A DNA stretch of 64,000 bases, from assembly GCF_032854445.1 (NCBI RefSeq), contig NC_088295.1, forward strand, positions 76,042,028 to 76,106,027, given 5' to 3'. Position 1 is the first letter of the stretch, and every line of letters starts with the position of its first letter. Of this stretch, positions 1 to 12,400 are shown piece by piece. The stretch comes from Liolophura sinensis. Lineage: Eukaryota; Mollusca; Polyplacophora; Chitonida; Chitonidae. A model generated the notes under the pieces. That model made no database searches. It had not been told where the DNA came from and saw only the letters and a program-made list of their open reading frames with translations. A program made the translations under genes and the position numbers.

Positions 1-3000
1 AGAGTTGCAAAAAACAAACTCACTAATGACTTGTACTCATTAATATACCATAAAAAGCCAGGAAGTAATCAAGCGTGCAAATAGCAGTGGAGATCCAATG
101 GGTGCAGCTTCGGTTTGTTTATGGTTCTGTGGACCCTTTTATCACCCAGAGAACAGGAAACAATCAAAGGCAGGGGAGTATTTTCCACTGGAGCGAGTTA
201 AAGACAACTCCATATATTCCATAAAGATTCTGGTCGATAAGGGGACAGCGTGAGAGCGACTGAAATCGTTGGCACCAAACCCCAGAAGGAAGGCCTAGCG
301 GAATGCTGCCAGCCTCACTGTAAGCACAGGCTATAAACATCATTAGGAAGGCTTATAAAACCGATGGCAAATAGATCAAGTTTTTACATTGCCGGATTAT
401 TGCATCTGGGGTGGATTTAGTTAACAGTGTTTACTTGAACGGTTTGGTTGAAGGGACCGAGGAAACGCGCTGCTACGGTTTGCCCTTCTCTCTTTCCCCA
501 ATTCTTCCTTCTCTAATAGTCTCGCTAAGACCGGTCAACAATAAAGCCTGACAACTTACACGTAAAAGCTCTAAAGTTATAACATGGCCAGGCCAGAAGC
601 AACCAGCCCGCTGATTGATCCCCCAATTAATTCGAAGCCTTTCATAGTTAATTACTGTAATTCAACAGCCTCTTACAATTACAATCGATAAATGAACACT
701 GTGCCTGGAAGCCCAGACTACGGGTGCTTTAGCGGCTAAATTACGTTGGTCGGCCTTCCAAAAGATGCCTAATACGGGCACGATATTTGATCGGACCGCC
801 AGTTCAGAGAAGACCTGGCTAAGGTCGCAAATAAATCCATCTAAACATTTATCTTCGCTGCCTAGGCCTGCCCGTTGCCCCTCCGGTCCTTTACCCTCTC
901 CAATCGGCATCATTGGCTACACCACCGGGTGAGAATCAATGGCCGTATTAACCAGAGCCCTGTTCCCAGTAGCTCGGTCCTACCGCTCGGTGCACTGTGA
1001 ACCTGTTACGCCTGTCATTCAGTGGGACAATATGTCAAAGCTTGTGAGCCAAAGAACGACAATCTATAACCAGGGTTATCTCAGCAACTGAGAGTAACAG
1101 TTTGCCTTTGTTGTCGACTTCCCTACCCATCTCTGTTGGGGAAGGACCAACATTGTCCGGATCGAACTTTTTTCGCTCTTTGCCGGTAATCGCCTTTCAG
1201 CATAGGTCCAGATATCAAACAATGGGACTTTGGGGAACATTGGACCGAGATCTAACTAGCTACACATTTGGATTATTCCAGAACCCCCGTATTAGATGCA
1301 AAGTAAACGCTGTTCTGGAAGAGTCTCAACTTGTATCTCCGAGAGAATGGTTCCCTGAAGAATAAACCTCCCCAGCCATAACAATGGCTCACATTGGGGT
1401 CAGTCAGGGAGGTCCGTCATTTTTCTATGGGTCTCCTAGGACAATCTTTTAGGTACCTTGGTTTCCATCCTTTTTGAACGATTATAATCTTGATAACTAA
1501 GCATCAGTAAAAACCCAGGTGTATCGCCGACGGGCACCTCGTAGTGCTCCATGACATTTCGTCTTCTTGCCCTACATCAACACTTTAATGTCTGTTATTT
1601 ACTTTGCAAAGCGTGTATAAGTAGCGAAAGTGATTTTTTTTTAAATCCATGATTGGTCGAATGAAATATTAATATTTAAGTAATTAATAATATGATATTT
1701 AACACTGAACACACTCTGGGGATAAGATACACACGATGGCCTCCACTCAAAAGTTAGTGTATGTCTTTTCCCAGCCAGAGTTATTTTTTGATTTATTTCA
1801 TCATCTTAGCATATAAAGCGAACAATTAATATTTAAGAACTGAGTATTTATTACTTTCATGCCATACCAATAATAATTCGACATGTATCTTTGGGAAATT
1901 TCATTGCCATTTTGGAGAGATTAGTCACTCGATGGGTTATTCTTGAGATTATGCATTTGTTCATTTTTCACTTTCCTTCACAGTTGTTCAAAGTTATCTT
2001 CTGACGGTTGACATATATAATTATAGCACCTGGCGCTATAATCTATGAATATGCATGTGCATAAATCGAATCTTATAGGCGTTGTGAAAATCACCCATGA
2101 CGTCCTGTTAACGCGACAAATGACTTTCGAGATATACTATTATTTTATTTTGAGACTTAGAAATTAGTGGCAGTTAAATGCCGAGGGATTGTCCTGTAGA
2201 TAGGTCAACGTTTTGAATTGATTGTGAAGATACCAAATATTCAGGACATCGAAGTCTTTTCCCAATACTACGGAATATATTTGTCACCAAGGTGGAATTA
2301 ATGTCAACATTGTATTTACTATGCCCATTGCAATAATCTGGTAATTGTGTGTCAACCCCGCGTATTTAAATGACAGGATGGTTATTGATCAGAGAAACGG
2401 CATTAGTCTGGAATTGAACAGCACACCCTTCCTTATAACTCTGTCTACAATTTGACTGCTCTGTTTACACAGCCTTTATTACACTTTAATGTCGCAATAA
2501 TTAACGTGCAAGTCGCCTATGCGGATTCTGAGATGGTGTTTAGATGGTTACGGTCCAAAAGTGGCGCGTTCATAAAAAGCGTAATGAACTTTTATCGCCT
2601 TCCTGGACGACTATTTGATAGCATTTTATTGGCAATCTACTTATATATTATCGGCAGTTATTTTCAGAATTTGTTCTATCGAATCTATTATCCGGGACAT
2701 GCCAAGGGGCGGTAATTCTCAGTACTTATGGGTTAGCGCATGGCTGGCCTCGGGTGCTAATGCTAGTATTGCTAAGTTTGGGGTTAATCATCTGGAAAAG
2801 GCAGGAAGCAGGGACGGCTGCTGATTTACAATAAGTCTGCTTGACAGTTTGAGATATATAGGCTAAAGTCTCGTCATTCCAACTGTTTGGCAAGTAAAGC
2901 AGCCCTATAGTTATTTTGAGAGTGTGCCATTCAGTGTAAATTATTTTACTCGATATAATTTTTTTCGACAGAACGTTCGATAATATCCTCCCAATTAAGA

Positions 3001-3906
3001 GAATTTTCTCGTTAATCATTACCCAGGTACCTGATGGCCGCGTAATCTATGTATTGCTCACGCTGATCGGCGTTTAAAGGCAAACCCTTGGGGGTAAATT
3101 ATTTATGTCAAAACCTTATACCAATGTCATATGCTTACGGTGATAAACGTGCCTATCCTGGCTAAATGTCCTTTTCGTATATAAGGCGCAGCCTGAACAG
3201 AACAATGTAACCCCTGGTCTAAACGTACTTAACCGAAAAAAAGTTTAGATTTTTTTTAAAAAATCATGACAACGGTTATGCACGGTTTGATGTGTTTTGT
3301 TCTTGAAAGTTGCTCCTTTCTGTGCCGCTGTGAAAATAAATGAATCCACTGAAATCAACCAGTGAGAAAGAACGCCACCCTGCCCAATACTATCTTTTAC
3401 GGCCCATTGGTCATTTAGCCAGACATCCATATACCAATCGACAACCAATAGTTGTAATCAACGTGTTTGACTAACGACAACGCATATGCTGTTATGAGTC
3501 ACGATTTGGACACTGACCGGGCCGCCTAAAACAATGAACAGTCATGGCTGCTTCTCATAATTTGGCTCTGTTCTTATGCAATTTCTTAGTTCCTTGATGG
3601 ATTATGTTGAACGTGGTTTTGGAAATTGGTCCTGTCATTACTTGCCTCTAACGTCCATAATGGTTGAAAATTGGTATGTTACGATGCTTAGATTTATAAC
3701 TACGATACAGTTGACATAGCAAGGCATTTCGGTGAGCTTGATTCCATTCCAATGTAATTTCCATTTTGAAATTAAAAAAAGCATGCATGTGATTTATGAT
3801 TTATAACTACAGCTGCAGAGTTCCAAGCATGAAGTTATTCGCAGATATCGGCGCAAACAGATTTGATATGGCAAAAGATAGAAACAAAACACACAAGAAA
3901 AAACGC
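1..3906. other. Gene-free stretch
   Basis: No exon, RNA gene or clear repeat array is visible. The first 1.4 kb is slightly richer in GC than what follows. Open frames are under 100 codons, overlap on both strands and resemble no family known to me. A short stretch near 3615-3655 resembles dispersed copies at 15.94 kb and 50.77 kb. Confidence 0.5.
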
Positions 3907-4019
3907 ATCAAAATAAGCGGGTTTCCTCCCATTAAAATGTTGACCTCAGTCATATAAATGAAATACTCTTGAGTACGGCCTATATAACACCAATCAAATA
4001 AACAAATAAATCAAAATAA
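3907..4019 (+). mobile_element. 5'-truncated SINE (family 1) with target duplications
   Basis: A 93-bp tail fragment (3917-4009) matches the 3' end of the full family-1 copy at 36.46 kb: hallmark GAAATACTCTTGAGTACGGC, then an A-rich (AAAT)-type tail. It is flanked by a 10-bp direct repeat ATCAAAATAA at 3907-3916 and 4010-4019. The second copy abuts the A-rich tail, so one or two bases of the duplication are ambiguous. Confidence 0.65.
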
Positions 4020-5660
4020 ATGGACATCTTTACTATATGTCATCAAACGATTACTTTTGGGAAAATTATGGAACAGGCATTCTCGAAAATATTTTGGTAA
4101 ATGCTTTTACCTACGGACATTCAATACGTTTGTAGGCCTTTGACAGATTACTTTTTCAAATCTTACTGAAAATAGCGACTTAATATTACTTTTGAAGTTG
4201 ATCGTAGTTCATTTTGGGTAAAACAAAATTTGGTGCTCAGGTCTCTAGTCTGAAAAATGACATTGGCTGGTGAACATGTTGATATTTTTTTTCGCGAATA
4301 AAATTTTACTGAAGCGATCGAAAAGCTTGTCAAACCTTAAAATGACATTAAATATGGTTTGAAGAGAAGGGATCAGTTGTGGTAAGTCAGAGAAAGATTT
4401 ATATGTGTTTGTGCCTAATCGAATTTCTATGTATAGCAAAGTCTGACAAGGGCTTCTCCCTCTCTCCGGGATTATAGGCATTCTTTTATATAACAGGTAA
4501 CTTGACACTCGTATATGAAAATATCTTGATGTATTACCGCCTCTAACCTGGACATCAAATTTACCAATACTAGAGGGAACGTGTGGTATAATGTGAAAAT
4601 GATTGTATCGATAAACAGCTGGGACTGCTGTGCTATACATGTATTTCTACATCAATCCACGTTGGGCTCATCTGGGATTCATATGTAGTGAGAATCCCCG
4701 GAAGGTGTGACAAAATGTAGGGCAAACATATCCCCAAGGTTCACGAAACCTGATCAGATATTTTCTCCATCGCAAAAAGTGGCTTCTTATTTCTGGATTA
4801 AACCCGGCTTGCAGATTTCTCTACAATATCCCTTGAAGTTAGCCAGTATCGCATATCTTTTCGACATCGTCTTGTTTTCATGATTTATACAGCGAAGGTA
4901 AACAAGCGTGAGTCGATATCAACCTTTGAGAGAATTTGCCAAACCAACTGTCTCTAAATTGCTTAAGTTTCCATTGAGCTCCGAAAAGCGCACCATGTTC
5001 CTTGGGCAATGAATGTAATTTTCCGAGCAATTTGCGGTGGATCCTGAACGTGTGACGGGGCAATGTAGCTGTCAGTTCGGTAAGCGCCTTCGGTTTGAGC
5101 GGCTGGAGACTGGAATATTGATACTGACAGCTACCGGAACACAAGCATTTGACCATTAATGCCGATCTGCTACATATGGCGAGGCCTTGCTTCTCACTTA
5201 ACCCAGTCGGAAACGCATCCTCCCTTCAACGATTACAGGCTGATGTAAATGCTTGGAAGAGAGGGCACGTCACTAAAAGACTGGTGTACCGAATAATCAC
5301 CAGACATACTGAGTCTGAAGAAGAGCTTTCACAAAAGTTAAAACTTGTACACTCGAGGTCGATGAAAGATGGTTGTTTTCACGCCAACTGAAGCAAGGGG
5401 ACAGTTGGGACCAATTTCACCCACGCGTGAAAAACTGACAAATATAATTGGAGGTTGTAATAAAAGATGTGCTCTTCTGAAATGGAATGACACATTAAAG
5501 ACCCAGCCAGGTACATAATGATAGGGGATGAAATGCCAGATACAAACAGAACATAAATTGGTTAACAGTCTTATGGCAACAGAAAGCTTATGCCACTATC
5601 ACGATTCAAACAACGCTCAGAGACAACATAGATTAGCATCAAGACAAATATAAACAAAAA
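4020..5660. other. Gene-free stretch
   Basis: Contains overlapping open frames on opposite strands: 4878-5156 minus (92 codons) and 5149-5391 plus (80 codons). Neither shows a domain I can name or consistent splice borders. No repeat array is visible. Confidence 0.4.
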
Positions 5661-5868
5661 GGTGTCCGACACACAACGTATCCGATACACAAGGTGTCCG
5701 ATACACACGGAGTACGACACACAGGGTACCCGACACACAGGGTGCCCGATACACATGGCGTAAGACACACAGGGTGCCCGACACACAGGGTGTCGATACA
5801 CATGGCATACGACACACAGGGTGCCCGGCACACAGGGTACCCAATGCACAAGGTGTTCGATACACAAG
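5661..5868. repeat. 17-bp minisatellite, about 12 copies
   Basis: Unit CGACACACAGGGTGCCC with variants (GATACACA, AAGGTGTCC). 17 is not a multiple of 3 and the consensus has no stop on the minus strand, so all three minus frames are open here and give Cys-Val-rich repeats. These are not genes. Confidence 0.9.
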
Positions 5869-6055
5869 TGCTCGAATCCAGCCCATGCTGCTTCGACTGC
5901 GGTCTTAAGTCAGGAGGTATGTCAAGTACCTGCTGATGGGCGGTGATTTACCCCTGGCACTCCGGTTTTCTCACCCATGAACCTGTCCACCGTCAGGTTT
6001 AACGTGAAAAATTTCTGGATACGGCATTACACCGATCACATAAATAAGTAAATAT
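5869..6055 (+). mobile_element. Decayed SINE, family 1
   Basis: Begins at the B-box region (CTCGAATCCAGCCCATGCTG), then a diverged body (CTGATGGGCGGTGATTTACC, CACTCCGGTTTTCTCACCC) and a tail ending in AAATAAGTAAATA, in the same order as the copy at 36.46 kb. The 17-bp array abuts its 5' side, where the tRNA-like A-box half would be. Confidence 0.65.
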
Positions 6056-6690
6056 ATAGGTTATCAATGTTAAATGTAGGCAAGCCAAAATACTACATCA
6101 GCTGCGAACGTTTCAGGTATTAAATGTTAGAGATTACAGCCTGAAGAGTTAAATCAGAGCAGCGAAGACCTGGTTACCTCAGTCAGTGTTTTATTTTCCT
6201 TAAACAGTAGAAACTTATGCATTCCATAGCGGCCTCGTAAACTGGCAGTTGGGAAAAACACGCAAAACTAAAATAGACGTTTGTTTTGAATATATTTCAG
6301 GTAAATATATCTGTGACAGTATCACACCAGCTGTCGAAAACCCACCAATCAAAACAGGTATGTCTGCTGAGATAAACAAGCTAGTGACAATGCCTCCATG
6401 TATGGAATATCAATCAAGTAAACCGGCAGATAAAAATATCTTACCAGTTCTCGAAAGTTTCGGGCTACTAAACATTCAAGTGACAATATCACCAGACCAG
6501 CATCACATGGCTTCAGATGAGTGTCATTTAGCTAGACGAGTTGGTGGAATATCTGACCTCTTGGTCACATTAACATATAAAAAAAGGAAGTATGTAATTC
6601 TATAGGAAACTATTTTTACTTCCATGTATTAAACAACTGTCACATTGACACATTGAGTCATATAAATATAGACTAAAGTAGGCCGAGGTA
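6056..6690. other. Gene-free stretch with one unassigned ORF
   Basis: A 118-codon open frame runs from 6249 to 6605 on the plus strand. It has no signal peptide, membrane segment or motif that I recognise. An acceptor-like TATTTCAG lies inside it at about 6293-6300. It could be an exon of an unknown gene, but chance is as likely. Confidence 0.25.
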
Positions 6691-7145
6691 TAATTAGTCA
6701 AACATGACCAGTACCACAAGAACAGCCAAGCTCAAACCCCTGGTGTGGAGTGGGATAGGGAGGAGGTATAATTGGTCAAACATGACCAGTACTCCGACAA
6801 CAACCAAACCGGGTGGTGTGGAGTGGAATAGCGAGGAGGTATAACTGGTCAAACATGACCAGTACTACGAGAACAACCAAGCTCAAATCGGGTGGTGTGG
6901 AGTGGGATAGCGAGGAGGTATAACTGGTCAAACATGACCAGTACCACGAGAACAACCAAGCTCAAACCGGGTGGTGTGGAGTGGGATAGCGAGGCAGTAT
7001 AACTGGTCAAACATGACCAGTACCACGAGAACAACCAAGCTCAAACTAGGTGGTGTGGAGTGGGATAGGGAGGAGGTATAACTGGTCAAACATGACCAGT
7101 ACCACGAGAACAACAAAGCTCAAACCAGGTGGTGTGGAGTGGGAT
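6690..7145. repeat. 79-bp minisatellite, six copies
   Basis: Copies are marked by CATGACCAGTA at about 6703, 6781, 6854, 6933, 7012 and 7091, giving a period of 73-79 bp, mostly 79. The last four copies contain the hairpin-forming ACTGGTCA-AACA-TGACCAGT. The rest of the unit is GTGGTGTGGAGTGGGATAG-type sequence. Open minus-strand frames within the array are by-products of the repeat. Confidence 0.92.
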
Positions 7146-7152
7146 ATAGGAT

Positions 7153-7171
7153 GGGGGGGGGGGGGGGGGGG
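7153..7171 (+). repeat. Homopolymer of 19 G
   Basis: An uninterrupted run of G immediately follows the 79-bp array. Its length in a single read or assembly is unreliable. Confidence 0.9.
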
Positions 7172-10100
7172 TGGATAAAAAGAAGGTAGTTTCAAGCCCA
7201 AAACGCTTAATCTTTTTCATGTGCCCTGTTCAAAATGTTAGCTGTATTTAATCACATCACAACAACATGGGCTTCTGTATAAGTTTCACAAAAAGTTATT
7301 CAGGGTAGACCAACAATGACGAAAATTGAGGGGCTGAAATTTTGTGAACTTGAGATGTTCGTGAAAGTAAGATGTATCCTTTTTGCCCGGGAACACGATG
7401 ATACATGTTATCCGTAAGCTATTGTCAACAAAGGCTGCCTAACATTTTTCGACAATTCACACAATACAGTCCAGCTGTTGATACCTTTAGTGACAAACGA
7501 GTTAGAACTCGAAATTCCAAATTGGCCAATGTCACATACTGAAAAACGACCGGATATATAAGACATCTAAAGATATATGTATTTACCGCAAATATACCTG
7601 TATCAGATGTGGGTCTTTGATCAATCTCAGATGTCCTGAATGCTTAAAACGAGCATTTGTAAACGTGAGCAATGATGCATGAAAAAGCAGTAAGTTGGTT
7701 ACAAAATAGTCTTACAAACATGTAGTATGTATTGGACATGTTGTAAAGATATTTTAAAACACTCACAGACTTATATACCAACATGAATACTGCTCAATCA
7801 GAAAAAGTTATGAGAAATAAAGATAATCACTTTCTCCACAATCTAAGGCCATTTGTGCTTAGCTATGGCATAAAGTACCCTTCAAGTAAGCCTTCTGTGG
7901 CCACCATATGGCCACAATGCTGCCAAAGTAGCATACGTTTAGCCTTAATCATTCATTCCCACAGTCTTCCATCTAGGTAACCTTGATTGATCCACTTATT
8001 CCCGAATCACACACCTGTCTTCAGCTTGACAAGAATTTTCTCCTAGCTTCTAACCTTGAGGGTATTTTTAAATAAGTCAAAATTTAAACTTTCGGTCGCA
8101 GACTACGGCTTTATATAATTTGATTTATATTCAATTTTGATGTATTTGTTTTAACGCGACAATTTTCAAGTATTCCCTTATTTCTGGTCGTTGGCGTGGG
8201 CGTAAGCAACAACTGTTATATTTTAAAATAAAAATGTTAATGATTAGTCAGAAAATAAGATAACTGACAATTCTAAGCATAAGGTATGTTTGTGCTGAGT
8301 ACGTGTCCACCTCCTACATGGTTTACCGTGTATTTTTATATTTGGAATCTGCGGGTTTATATAATTTCTATATCCATACCTTTTTCCACGACTAAATATT
8401 GGGTTTACCAAAGTCTATCGTTATTTCTTCAACCAAACCAATGTTACAGCTCCATTACTATTGTTGAGGGAAATGAAGCAATCACAGTGAGTTTTCAGTG
8501 TACCATAAATCTCGAGCCAAAAGTCGCCGAATCTTATTTATGTCCCCCCACTATTGCGCTAATTTATTATCACACATGGCCTTAAGCAAAGCACTTTCCA
8601 TTTTCTCTACAAACCGATTTCTGTTTCCCACTGAAGCACAGAGAAAGGGATCCAGAAATTCACTTGCCGCAGATCAAGTCAAATGGAAACGATGAGTTTG
8701 CGGTAATGAAGCATGGCATAGACTATAAGTATGTCTGCGGACTAGGCGCAAGGTTTTGTTATTGATATCCAGTGTATCTAATTACCTGGAAAATGGCAGT
8801 CCCGGGTTTCTTTTTTTTCTCAATGTCTACATGATCTCAAGATCACGAGATGAACAACTTCCCCTAAAACGTCGGCCGTTCCATGCCGAATAAATGGTAG
8901 GAATCAATCCCATCTCTCAAACAGCCGATTGATTTAACTTGGAGAACCACTTAATAATACAGTGCCGACCTAGAGCGCTTGACGAAGTTAGTGGAGCGGG
9001 CAAAGCGAAATTGAGTTATCCGAAAGCACGAAGCTGCAGAGGACAGGGCGAATGTCCGCAGTAGTAATAAATATGATAACAGTCGCGAAGGCGAGGGACT
9101 GAGCAATGTGCATGTTACCGTGCGGTCTTAGGCACGGTCAGTTTCTAGGCCTGGGCTCAAGTGTCTCTAGAGTAGTCGCACATGACAGGCAAACAGCACA
9201 CGTGCACGGACATGATAAATTCTTCATGTATAATTGAAAACTGCTGAAGACACCTTTCATATAAACCGTGTTAATCTGACCTGAACTGAAACCTTCCGAG
9301 ACAGATTGCTCTTGGACACCATCTTCGTTGTCTAACGGTTGTTCTTTGACAGTTACTAACTATAGCGTGCATCCTGCTAGGCAACGCTCTTATTGGTGTC
9401 TGTGCAATGATGACAATATCAATTTTCTCGTGACATGAAACATGCCCTATCGATAAATAATATTGATCCGGTAATAATTCTTATCATTTTTCTTGAGATA
9501 ATTTCTACTTTAAAAAATAACCCCTTCACAGAATTGACAATAACCAGCTGTATAAGTTTGTTGACATGCAACATTCCTTATGAACTGCATTCGATTTTTT
9601 CTAATATTTCTCATATTGTATTTATCGGTAATTTCATTTTTCTATTCATCAACATTGTTCGTCTCCACCGGAAATCCGTTTTATGAAGGCACCACCATTC
9701 ATATTTAAGAGCTTAGAAGTGGAAACAGCCTGGTCATCCATTCTTTCATATCAAACAAAGGCCTGAAACAAACGAATTAAAAAAACAGCAACCAGCTGTT
9801 GACTGCAGCTGAAAGACCACAAGTTTGGCATCTTCTGTGCTGTGCAATATCATTGATCGAATGAGTAAAAAAGCCATATGGTTGGTTACACATTTCTTTC
9901 GATCTCAAGACAAAGGCATAGCTATTCATGTCAAGAACTGTTACACTTCCTCCCTGTTCTTAGGAATACATACTAGTTCCTATAAACACAGACTAAACTG
10001 TATCGTTAGCACGGATATGATTAAAACTTGGGAACTTTTGCCAATATCATTGTCAACTTTTATATGCGCCTATCTCAGTATATTTAACGAATCTGTCAAA

Positions 10101-11778
10101 ATAAAAAAATTGAAAAGAGCTTGAAAAAAATGTGGTGAAACACCAAAGTTATGATTTTTTCAGTAGACTGTTTGTGGAAAGAATGCATATGGATATGAAA
10201 CAAAAAAACAAACGCGCTAGACTGTATTATGGCATTTTCTCTGAGATAATATTAGTAGGTGGTTGTCGTTCCCCGTCACGACCATAAGGCAAAATTCTGA
10301 CATGGACAAACTTTTTTGTTTTTCCGTGTGTACAGGAAACAAAGGACGTGGAGTGTTTTCCATCAGACACCTTGGATAACGCTGAATATCTGAATTCAGA
10401 CGGCAGAGAAGATGGCATCGGTGCATGGCAGCGGCTAATCTCACACAATTCTCACGGGATGATTCATTATTCATGACTTCCGCTTTTTTCAATTTCTTCG
10501 GCTTTTACTGTGACATTTGCACGGAGTCTAAGAAACAAGAAAATATGGTAGAGGTCTAAAGCAGAGAATTTGTTGGGGGAAGGTGCAAAAAGTCAATTCC
10601 TAAGAGGGTCATCATCCTGTCGGGGAGAGAATGCGATGAAGCAGTTCATCAATGAAGAAACGTGTTCACTATCTTCAACATAGACCAACCAGGGCTGCAA
10701 TTATCGGCGGGGACATATTGATCAATAACGGTTCTTTGTTGACAAAATTCAATTATGAAAACTAAATTAGCCATTTGAGCTAGACTGGTGATAGGAATGA
10801 TTCTCGGTGCGATTCTTGTGTCGGAGACTCGGAGAGAAGCAACATGCTCCTCCTTGTGACGCTGACGCCCGAGGCCGTAAAACCAGCGCTAACATCACCT
10901 CTGGGATAGCAAATCAATTATTTACATATCTAGCAAATCGAGTGCGAACTTTGCTCTTCGTCTTAGCAAATCAACGGTAACAGCCATGAAACGCACGTGA
11001 GAGTATGCTGATCCTTTCGTCTATTAAAACTCAGACCAACATGACCGTTATCAGTCTGACGAAAGACCTTCCTAGATTGGATAAATCTCAAAGAGTCATA
11101 TTTAACACGGTCTGAACAGCATCACATGTTTATAATCTGTCTCAGCACTCCCGGGGATCATAAATTTGGGAACGGGAATATTCGGCTCATCTTGTAGATA
11201 TTGATTTATGTGTTGGTTGAAATTGGACATGGCGGGCTTCACAATTGCCCGGATCCCCGTGACTCTTAATTAAGTGTTTCTAGTCATTCTGCAAGGTTCA
11301 AAGTCTATCAGGGACATTCGCTTGATTTAATCCGGTCACATCATGAGGATGAATCTGTATGTCTGGTATTTAGTGAACGTGACTGAGAGCTCCGATCATC
11401 TAGACTGGCTACGGATTGATACCCATGTTTGATAGCGCTTTTGCTACTACCTTTATCTCAACATTTTAATACAAACTATTTCCCAGAATCTTCTTCCTTG
11501 AAAATGAATAATCATCCAATAATGGACATAAGTCACTAATAGCATGCGCGCGAAGCAACATTTAACAAGGCGAAAAATGAGCATTATACAGCACCACAGA
11601 TAAGGTTATGCTATAAAAAAATACGGGTGTAGCTTTGCGTGGAGAACAGCGAACAACAATCGGCTTACAGTCATATGAAGCTATGCTAGTTGGTCACAAA
11701 TGTACAATACGTACGAAGTTTACAACATGTATGGCAGTGTGTTATAAGTCGTTCATAAGCGAGGTATTTGATGCTCAC
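7172..11778. other. Gene-free stretch (possible intron or 3' side of the collagen-like gene)
   Basis: No convincing exon is seen on either strand. Later exons of the collagen-like gene would be on the minus strand here or beyond the left edge; I looked for further Gly-X-Y runs next to splice acceptors and found none. Open frames at 8286-8585, 9435-9686 and 9825-10124 (plus) are AT-rich and look like chance. Confidence 0.4.
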
Positions 11779-12055
11779 CTGGTATACCCGGAAGTCCGGG
11801 TGTTCCGGGTTCTCCGGCGTCTCCCTTCTGTCCAGGCTGTCCTGGTGGGCCCTTAGGACCCCGGATGGGCAGTTTTATGGGCATTTGACCATCGTTTTTA
11901 CACGTAACTTCCAGCTCACACGATCCTTCAGATCCGTTCTCTCGAATGGCTCGGTTCTTCAGACGTTCTCTGTTCTTTTCGCCCTTCCCTCTCCTTGTTT
12001 CCGCAAAGGTCACCAGCAGGACAAACAATACGAATGCGATGGATTTGACGATCAT
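11779..12055 (-). CDS. First coding exon of a secreted collagen-like protein (partial gene)
   Basis: Seen: an ATG at 12055 with A at -3 opens 92 codons plus one base. Residues 1-18 form a signal peptide (MIVK, then a hydrophobic run ending TFA), with probable cleavage after Ala18. Residues 20-38 are a very basic linker (RRGKGEKNRERLKNR). Asn40-Gly-Ser is a possible N-glycosylation site. Cys46 and Cys52 flank a short segment (CELEVTC). From Gly66 to Pro92 there are nine unbroken Gly-X-Y triplets rich in Pro, Lys and Glu. The exon stops at AG|GTGAGC, splitting a Gly codon in phase 1, as is usual for many non-fibrillar collagen-type exons. Known: a signal peptide, Cys-containing N-terminus and short collagen stalk occur in C1q-like, collectin-like and short-chain collagen C4-like secreted proteins of molluscs. 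Inference: the protein is secreted and trimerises through its stalk; the C-terminal domain, and so the ligand, is unknown because later exons were not found. The frame stays open upstream to 12271, but the internal Met precedes the signal peptide and is the better start. Confidence 0.8.
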
Positions 12056-12070
12056 CGTGATACTGCTCGC
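12056..12070 (-). other. 5' leader segment of the collagen-like exon
   Basis: Fifteen bases separate a good splice acceptor (pyrimidine-rich run ending TTATTGCAG, last intron base 12071) from the ATG. The exon therefore probably begins at 12070 with a short piece of 5' untranslated sequence. Confidence 0.5.
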
Positions 12071-12144
12071 CTGCAATAATAGAAAGTAAGGGAAAGCGAT
12101 GACATACTGTGACCAAAAAGCTGTTGGAATTCTTAGATACTCAC
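12071..12144 (-). other. Candidate 74-bp intron in the 5' leader
   Basis: On the minus strand the segment begins GTGAGTATC and ends TTATTGCAG, so both ends fit splice consensus. At 74 bp it is short, but within what animal introns can be. It has no in-frame stop, so the reading frame runs through it; intron retention cannot be excluded from sequence alone. The preceding leader exon would end at 12145; its start is not visible. Confidence 0.4.
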
Positions 12145-12343
12145 GGCAATCGATAAAACCAGACAATCTGGAATCCAGGCAAAAGGCATTATATCTGAGA
12201 AGTGTCCAATAAGTCGAATCAATGACCACTATACAATTTCTCTTGTCTAATGTTTTTTTCGCGAACACCATCTGTCAAGCATTTCACATATTTGCAAGTT
12301 ACAATGCAGTTTTTGTGTACCATCCCATATATGCGAATACAGC

Positions 12344-12400
12344 TTTCATACGCAGAGAATTTGCCCTTCACATTTGCCTTATGCCTGGTAGAATATCTTG
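12344..12400 (+). repeat. 57-bp dispersed motif, copy A
   Basis: About 85-90% identical by eye to 17774-17830. The shared core runs from TTTCATA through GCAGAGAATTTG, CCTTCACATTTGCCTTATG and CTGGTA to TCTTG. No element ends are visible. In one frame (TCA TAY GCA GAG AAT TTG) most copy differences are silent, but the frame is short in both places. Confidence 0.7.

Noticed and set aside
4878-5156. 92-codon minus frame with a KLLGKLHSL-like stretch, considered as a reverse-transcriptase remnant
   Set aside because: The resemblance is a few residues only; no catalytic motif or longer retroelement sequence surrounds it.
5571-5886. Three overlapping minus-strand open frames rich in Cys and Val
   Set aside because: They are the three frames of a stop-free 17-bp minisatellite, not a cysteine-rich protein.
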